NCBI RefSeq assembly: GCF_019969685.1
Contig: NZ_JAHXYZ010000005.1
Span: 106,279-170,278 of the forward strand
Source of the DNA: Microbacterium sp. EST19A
Lineage (GTDB): Bacteria; Actinomycetota; Actinomycetes; Actinomycetales; Microbacteriaceae
Direction of reading: 5' to 3'
DNA: 64,000 bases
The first letter of the stretch is position 1, and every line of letters starts with the position of its first letter. Made by a program: the position numbers and the translations under genes. The notes beneath the pieces were generated by a model. That model saw only the letters and a program-made list of their open reading frames with translations, did not search any database and was not told the origin of the DNA. This document shows, one piece after another, positions 59,049 through 64,000 of this stretch.

Positions 59049-61040
59049 GTGCCTGAAAACGCCCGGCCGCACGATGGCTTCGCCCTGTTCACCGACCGCA
59101 ACGTCGTCGCGATGCGCGTCAACGGCGATCTCAAGGATCTCGCCACGACCGTGACGGATGCCGACGAGGTCGAGCCGGTCACGATCGACAGCACCGACGG
59201 GCTGAACATCCTCCGCCACTCCGCGGCCCACGTGCTCGCGCAGGCGGTGCAGCGCATCAACCCGCAGGCGAACCTCGGCATCGGCCCGCCCATCACCGAC
59301 GGCTTCTACTACGACTTCGGTGTGGAGACCCCGTTCACCCCGGAAGACATCAAGGCCGTCACGAAGGAGATGCAGCGCATAGTCCGCGAAGGACAGCGCT
59401 TCGTCCGCCGCGTCGTGACGGATGACGAGGCTCGCGCCGAACTGGCCGACGAGCCGTTCAAGCTCGAGCTCATCGGCCTCAAGGGACCGGGCAAGGAAGT
59501 CGCCGAGGGCGCCTCGGTCGAGGTCGGCGAGGGCGAGCTCACCATCTACGACAACACCACGCGTGACGGCGAGGTCGTCTGGAAGGACCTCTGCCGCGGA
59601 CCGCACCTGCCGAACACCCGCATGATCGGCAACGGCTGGGATCTGACCCGTATCGCCGCGGCGTACTGGCGCGGCAGCGAGAAGAACCCGCAGCTGCAGC
59701 GGATCTACGGGACGGCCTGGCCGACGAAGGACGAGCTGCGCGCCTACCAGCACCGCCTGGAAGAGGCTGCGAAGCGCGATCACCGTCGCCTCGGCAAGGA
59801 GCTCGACCTCTTCTCGTTCCCCGAGGAGATCGGCTCCGGTCTGTCGGTCTGGCACCCGCGCGGTGGCATGATCCGCGGTGAGATGGAGCAGCACGCCCGC
59901 AAGCGCCACATCGAGGGCGGCTACACCTACGTGTACACCCCGCACATCTCGAAGGAAGACCTCTTCCTCACCTCGAACCACCTCGTGACGTACAAAGAGG
60001 GCATGTTCCCGCCCATCGTCATGGACGAGGAGCGCGACGACGAGGGCAACATCACCAAGCAGGGCCAGGACTACTACCTGAAGCCCATGAACTGCCCGAT
60101 GCATATCCTCATCTACAAGGAGCGTGCACGCAGCTACCGCGACCTGCCGCTGCGGCTGGCCGAGAACGGCACCGTCTACCGCAACGAGCTGTCCGGTGCG
60201 CTGCACGGCCTCACCCGTGTGCGGGGCTTCACCCAGGACGACTCGCACCTCTTCGTCACGCCCGACCAGCTCGAGGTCGAGGTCGCCAAGGTCCTCGACT
60301 TCATCCTCTCGATGCTGCGCGACTTCGGTCTGACCGACTTCGAGCTCGAGCTGTCGATGAAGGACGACGAGAAGTCGAAGTGGATCGGCTCGGACGAGTT
60401 CTGGGAGTCGTCGACCGATGCCCTGCGCCGCGTCGCTGTGGCATCCGGTCTGAAGCTCACCGAGGTGCCCGGCGAGGCCGCGTTCTACGGTCCGAAGATC
60501 GACCTGAAGACGCGCGACGCGATCGGCCGCACCTGGCAGCTGTCGACCGTGCAGGTCGACCCAAACCTGCCCGAGCGCTTCGACCTCGAATTCATGGACA
60601 AGGACGGGCAGAAGAAGCGCCCGATCATGATCCACCGCGCGCTGTTCGGCTCGATCGAGCGGTTCTTCGCGATCCTGCTCGAGCACTACGCCGGCGACTT
60701 CCCGGTGTGGCTGTCGCCCGTGCAGGTCGTCGGCATCCCGGTCGCCGAGGACTACGCCGACTATCTCGGCGAGATCATCACGACGCTCCGCGACTCGGGC
60801 GTGCGCGCCGAGCTCGACTCGTCCGACGACCGGATGCAGAAGAAGATCCGCACGCACACGACCGGCAAGGTCCCGCTGCTGCTGATCGCGGGCGAGCAGG
60901 ACCGCGCCGCGGGCACCGTCTCGTTCCGCTACCGCGACGGCACGCAGGAGAACGGCGTCCCGATCGCGGATGCCGTCGCCCGCATCCGCGCGGCCATCGA
61001 CTCGCACGCCCTCGTGCACTCGGCGGGGGATCTGGTGTGA
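59049..61040 (+). CDS. thrS: Threonyl-tRNA synthetase
   Basis: 663-residue class II synthetase. A TGS-like start is followed by the editing domain (HSAAH near 57-61, DLCRGPH) and a catalytic core with MNCPMHI (zinc Cys349), YRNELSGALHGLTRVRGF (motif 2) and IMIHRALFGSIERF (motif 3), and the anticodon-binding domain. GTG 59049 has GGAGAG 5 bases upstream; TAACCT at 59016-59021 is a likely -10. It overlaps the HIT gene by 4 bases. Confidence 0.96.
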   Translation: MPENARPHDGFALFTDRNVVAMRVNGDLKDLATTVTDADEVEPVTIDSTDGLNILRHSAAHVLAQAVQRINPQANLGIGPPITDGFYYDFGVETPFTPEDIKAVTKEMQRIVREGQRFVRRVVTDDEARAELADEPFKLELIGLKGPGKEVAEGASVEVGEGELTIYDNTTRDGEVVWKDLCRGPHLPNTRMIGNGWDLTRIAAAYWRGSEKNPQLQRIYGTAWPTKDELRAYQHRLEEAAKRDHRRLGKELDLFSFPEEIGSGLSVWHPRGGMIRGEMEQHARKRHIEGGYTYVYTPHISKEDLFLTSNHLVTYKEGMFPPIVMDEERDDEGNITKQGQDYYLKPMNCPMHILIYKERARSYRDLPLRLAENGTVYRNELSGALHGLTRVRGFTQDDSHLFVTPDQLEVEVAKVLDFILSMLRDFGLTDFELELSMKDDEKSKWIGSDEFWESSTDALRRVAVASGLKLTEVPGEAAFYGPKIDLKTRDAIGRTWQLSTVQVDPNLPERFDLEFMDKDGQKKRPIMIHRALFGSIERFFAILLEHYAGDFPVWLSPVQVVGIPVAEDYADYLGEIITTLRDSGVRAELDSSDDRMQKKIRTHTTGKVPLLLIAGEQDRAAGTVSFRYRDGTQENGVPIADAVARIRAAIDSHALVHSAGDLV

Positions 61041-61573
61041 CCTCGGCGGAGGACGGCGGACTGTTCGCGGGCGTACCCGACGAGTTCCAGCGGCTCTGGA
61101 CCCCGCACCGGATGGCGTACATCCAGGCGGGGCCCGAGCCGCTGCGCGAGGAGTGCCCGTTCTGCGAGGCGCCGAAGCATCCCGATGCCGAGCGGCTGAT
61201 CGTCGCGCGCGGCGAGACGGCCTACGTCCTCCTGAACCTGTTCCCGTACAACTCGGGGCACCTGCTGGTGTGCCCGTACCGTCACATCGCGACGTACGAC
61301 CAGGCGACGCCCGAAGAGGTCGCCGAGATCGGCGCGCTCACGCAGATCGGCATGCGCGTGCTGCGCGAGGTGTCGCGCTGCGACGGATTCAACCTCGGCA
61401 TGAACCAGGGCGCCGTCGCGGGCGCCGGCGTCGACGGCCACCTGCACCAGCACGTGGTGCCGCGGTGGACGTCGGACGCGAACTTCTTCCCGATCATCGC
61501 CAAGACCAAGGCGCTGCCTCAGCTGCTCGGCGAAGTGCGCGAAGCCGTGGCGAGCGCCTGGCCTCCGCGCTAG
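61037..61573 (+). CDS. HIT family nucleotide hydrolase/phosphorylase
   Basis: 178 residues. The histidine triad is GHLHQHVVPRW; CPFCEAPKHPD near the N-terminus could bind zinc. The mycobacterial gene in the same place after thrS is a diadenosine tetraphosphate phosphorylase, so a role in removing Ap4A, a by-product of aminoacylation, is likely. GTG 61037 overlaps the thrS stop (GTGA). Its TAG stop shares the palindrome CTAG with the stop of the convergent pyridoxal kinase. Confidence 0.9.
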   Translation: MTSAEDGGLFAGVPDEFQRLWTPHRMAYIQAGPEPLREECPFCEAPKHPDAERLIVARGETAYVLLNLFPYNSGHLLVCPYRHIATYDQATPEEVAEIGALTQIGMRVLREVSRCDGFNLGMNQGAVAGAGVDGHLHQHVVPRWTSDANFFPIIAKTKALPQLLGEVREAVASAWPPR

Positions 61574-62421
61574 CGGACCTGTCGCGCGGTGAACTGCATC
61601 CGAGGGTTCGCGTAGAACTCCTGGGCCTCGACGAGCTGCAGCTCGCGCTCACCGGACTCCAGGGTGGCCTTGAGCAGGTCGTAGACGCTGGATGCCGTGC
61701 GCTCGAGTGCGGTCTGCGCGCTGCCGGTCTCGACGTAGTGGGCCGTGAACAGGGCGGCCGTCACATCGCCGGAGCCGTTCGCCTTCATCGGCAGGTGCGG
61801 TGTCTGCACGATCCAGGCGCCGGCGTCGTCGACGACGAGCATCTCGATCGTGCCCTCTTCGCGATCGGGGCGCTCGACGCTCGTGACGAGGATCGTGCGG
61901 GGACCCATCGCCCGCGCCAGGTCGGCCGACGCGAGGGTCGACTCGAGCGTGTCGGGGTCGGTCTCGGTGAGGAAGCCCAGCTCGAACTGGTTCGGGGTGA
62001 TGATGTCGGCCACCGGGACGACGCGCTCCCGCAGCAGGACCGGGATGGCGGGCGCGACGAAGCATCCGGACTTCGCGTTGCCCATCACCGGATCACAGGC
62101 GTAGACGGCGTTCGGGTTCGCCGCCTTGACGCGAGCGACGGCGTCGATGATGACGTCGCCGATGCCCTCGCCGCCCTGATAGCCGCTGAGCACGGCATCG
62201 ACCTGTCCGAAGACGCCGCGCTCCTCGATGCCCGTGATGACCTCGCGGACGTCGTCGGGTGCGATCAGGGGCCCGCGCCAGGCGCCGTAGCCGGTGTGGT
62301 TGGAGAAGTTCACCGTGTAGACGGGCAGCACCTCGACGCCGATGCGCTGCAGCGGGAACACCGCGGCGGAGTTGCCGACGTGACCGTAGGCGACGGCGGA
62401 CTGGATGGAGAGGATCTTCAT
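61570..62421 (-). CDS. pdxY: Pyridoxal kinase
   Basis: 283-residue ribokinase-fold kinase phosphorylating pyridoxal with ATP in vitamin B6 salvage. Motifs: SIQSAVAYGHVGNSAAVFPL, NFSNHTGYGAWRG, YACDPVMGNAKSG, and MKANGSGDVTAALFTAHYV with the catalytic Asp in GSGD. It sits 46 bases downstream of the PdxR-type regulator and close to pdxS, forming a B6 group. ATG 62421 has AAAGGA upstream. Confidence 0.92.
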   Translation of the reverse strand: MKILSIQSAVAYGHVGNSAAVFPLQRIGVEVLPVYTVNFSNHTGYGAWRGPLIAPDDVREVITGIEERGVFGQVDAVLSGYQGGEGIGDVIIDAVARVKAANPNAVYACDPVMGNAKSGCFVAPAIPVLLRERVVPVADIITPNQFELGFLTETDPDTLESTLASADLARAMGPRTILVTSVERPDREEGTIEMLVVDDAGAWIVQTPHLPMKANGSGDVTAALFTAHYVETGSAQTALERTASSVYDLLKATLESGERELQLVEAQEFYANPRMQFTARQVR

Positions 62422-62467
62422 TCTCCGATCCTTTCATTCAAGGCGGACACGTGCCCGCAGCGGGTGA

Positions 62468-63772
62468 TCATCGGACGGCGGCGACGAGGTCGTCGACGAG
62501 GGTCGCAGCATCGTCGTCGTCGAGATCGTGCACGGTGAGTCGCAGGTGGTACGAGGGTTCGGCGCGGTCATCGAGCGCGAACTCGTCCCCGGTGCGGGCG
62601 AGCCAGCCCCGGCGCATGAGGCGCTCGGTGACGGTCCGCGCGGGCTGGGGGAGTTCCACCCAGAGGCTGAGGCCATCGGATGCCGGTGCCTCGATGCCGT
62701 GCGCGCGCAGACGCGCTGCGAACGCGGTGTTGCGTTCGGCGTAGTGTGCGGCGGCGGCGGCGACCTCGGCCGTCACGGTCTCATCCGTGAGCTGCGTGAG
62801 GGCGAGGCGCTGCAGCAGATGACTCACCCACGTCGTGCCAGGGCTCAACCGCATCGCCAGCCGGTCGGCGGTCTCGGCATCCGTCGCGGCGATCGCGAGG
62901 CACATGTCGGGGCCGAGGAACTTCGACACCGAGCGCACCAGGGCGAATCGACGATGCCCCGGCCCGATGAGCGACTCGTAGGGGCGCTGCGAGAGCATCG
63001 AGAAGTGGTCGTCCTCGATGATCAGCACGTACGGATGATCGGCCAGCACCGCGCGGAGCTCGGCGGCGCGCTCGGCGGTGAGGCTCGCGCCGGTCGGATT
63101 CTGGGCGCGCGGAGTGCAGATGACCGCGCGGATGCCGGCGTCGAGCGCTGCGCGGAGTCCGTCCACCGTCATGCCCTGGTCGTCCACAGGGACGGCGACC
63201 GCGCGGTACCCGCCGAGTCGCACGGTGTGGATGCTGGCGAGGAAGCACGGGTCCTCGAGAGCGACGGCATCGTCGCGAGTCAGTGCCTGGGCGAGGAGGC
63301 GCTCGACGGCATCGACGGCACCGCTCGTGACGGTGACGCGGAAATCCACATCGAGGTCCGAGGCGATCCAGTTCCGCGCCCACTCGTCGAGACCACGATC
63401 GATCACGGGCTCGCCGTAGAGAACCGGCCTGCTCGCGATGTTCATCAGTGCGGGGGAGGGATCGGGGATGAGACGCGGGTCGGGGTTGCCGGTCCCCACG
63501 TCGCGCAGCACGGTGTCGGCGGCGTAGCCCTCCTGAGGGACGGACTCGTGTCCGGCGAGCACGGTGCCGGCGCGGCCCCGTGAGACGACCAGACCCGCCT
63601 GCGCGAGCTGTCGATACGCGGCGACGGCGGTGTTCCGGTTGACGCCCAGGCGCACCGCGAGCTCGCGGACCGGGGGTAGCGCGCTCCCCGGACGCAGGAT
63701 GCCGCGGTCGCGGAGTCCGCGCACGCTGTCGGCGATGTCGGACGCCGTGGTTCCTGTGATCTCGTCGCTCAT
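62468..63772 (-). CDS. pdxR: MocR-type transcriptional regulator, PdxR-like
   Basis: 434 residues. The N-terminal GntR-type winged helix (LRPGSALPPVRELAVRLGVN, NRNTAVAAYRQLAQAGLV) is fused to an aspartate-aminotransferase-like domain (ICTPRAQNPTGASL, IIEDDHFSML, VRSVSKFLGPD with the PLP Lys). Being divergent from pdxS and upstream of a pyridoxal kinase, it is most likely PdxR, which activates PLP synthesis when PLP is low. ATG 63772 has AAGGAG. Confidence 0.9.
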   Translation of the reverse strand: MSDEITGTTASDIADSVRGLRDRGILRPGSALPPVRELAVRLGVNRNTAVAAYRQLAQAGLVVSRGRAGTVLAGHESVPQEGYAADTVLRDVGTGNPDPRLIPDPSPALMNIASRPVLYGEPVIDRGLDEWARNWIASDLDVDFRVTVTSGAVDAVERLLAQALTRDDAVALEDPCFLASIHTVRLGGYRAVAVPVDDQGMTVDGLRAALDAGIRAVICTPRAQNPTGASLTAERAAELRAVLADHPYVLIIEDDHFSMLSQRPYESLIGPGHRRFALVRSVSKFLGPDMCLAIAATDAETADRLAMRLSPGTTWVSHLLQRLALTQLTDETVTAEVAAAAAHYAERNTAFAARLRAHGIEAPASDGLSLWVELPQPARTVTERLMRRGWLARTGDEFALDDRAEPSYHLRLTVHDLDDDDAATLVDDLVAAVR

Positions 63773-63778
63773 GGCTCC

Positions 63779-63824
63779 TTGATTCTAGGTCGTATCGGAC
63801 AGTGCTATGTTTGGCCTAGATCAA
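63779..63824. promoter_or_regulatory. Inverted repeat between pdxR and pdxS, probable PdxR site
   Basis: Arm TTGATTCTAGG (63779-63789) is mirrored by CCTAGATCAA (63815-63824) with one extra T, spaced by 25 bases. A TATGTT box at 63806-63811 inside it may be the pdxS promoter. It lies in the divergent intergenic region where PdxR normally binds. Confidence 0.55.
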
Positions 63825-63875
63825 TCAAGACGCTGTGTGACCGACAGCAGTGGTGCACTCGACAGGAGCCCCCTC

Positions 63876-64000
<125 letters not shown>

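Noticed and set aside
58779..61019. Minus-strand 746-codon frame opposite thrS
   Set aside because: Shadow of thrS with composition typical of antisense frames.

Overview
The window is about 64 kb of high-GC chromosomal DNA from an actinobacterium. Gene content and order fit the Micrococcales, family Microbacteriaceae, most probably Microbacterium or a close relative. Pointers are lineage-specific families (SepH/DUF3071, DUF3000, DUF3093, DUF3159, DUF3710, DUF4193, DUF7455), a parE/parC-type topoisomerase pair, a thrS-HIT pair close to pdxS, and many genes with no ribosome binding site but a TANNNT box exactly six bases before the start codon. Most of the window is ordinary core genome packed with coding sequence. 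I see no rRNA, insertion sequence, prophage or CRISPR array.

Layout. 0-2.5 kb: end of a DUF7455 gene and parE. 2.5-7.7 kb: a GT4 glycosyltransferase divergent from a tightly overlapping four-gene operon (OleD-like reductase, MBL hydrolase, PaaK/F390-like adenylating enzyme, ketoacyl-ACP synthase III), which looks like an uncharacterised acyl-condensation pathway. 7.7-15.3 kb: parC, a nucleotide pyrophosphatase-like enzyme, sepH, DUF4193, DUF3093, and dut-DUF3710-DUF3159. 15.3-20.4 kb: aconitase behind an AT-rich perfect palindrome, then dxs. 20.4-28.6 kb: an SPFH protein, a lipid kinase, the DUF3000-rnd-fadA-fadB run, and an alpha/beta hydrolase. 28.6-38.4 kb: sulfurtransferase-SufE, ZapE, amtB with a GlnR-like operator, a PemK-like protein with a perfect 19-bp inverted repeat in its coding region, DUF1611 with a riboswitch-like leader, GIY-YIG, Pr6Pr, sugar dehydrogenase, an ECF sigma factor (SigJ type) and a RibD-C/DHFR protein.

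38.4-41.8 kb: a 3,288-bp integrase-less island bounded by a perfect 43-bp direct repeat of the 3' part of tRNA-Val(CAC). It carries small unknown genes, including two membrane-anchored proteins with a related motif and an excisionase-like HTH protein. Next come tRNA-Gly(GCC), tRNA-Cys(GCA) and tRNA-Val(GAC).

42.4-50.4 kb: two small unknown genes, then a seven-gene minus-strand cell-envelope cluster (GtrA, processive GT2 synthase, GT39, DUF4397 secreted protein, GH8 glycanase, class F sortase, polyprenol-phosphate mannose synthase). It reads as a synthase-dependent surface polysaccharide system with sugar-lipid supply, trimming and protein anchoring. 50.5-55.7 kb: a BLUF blue-light sensor operon, FAD oxidoreductase, photolyase, DoxX and a DUF2807 lipoprotein. 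55.7-59 kb: alpha/beta hydrolase divergent from a LuxR-type two-component system, and YnfA. 59-64 kb: thrS-HIT, then the vitamin B6 group: pyridoxal kinase, a MocR/PdxR-type regulator and the start of pdxS, with inverted repeats between the last two.
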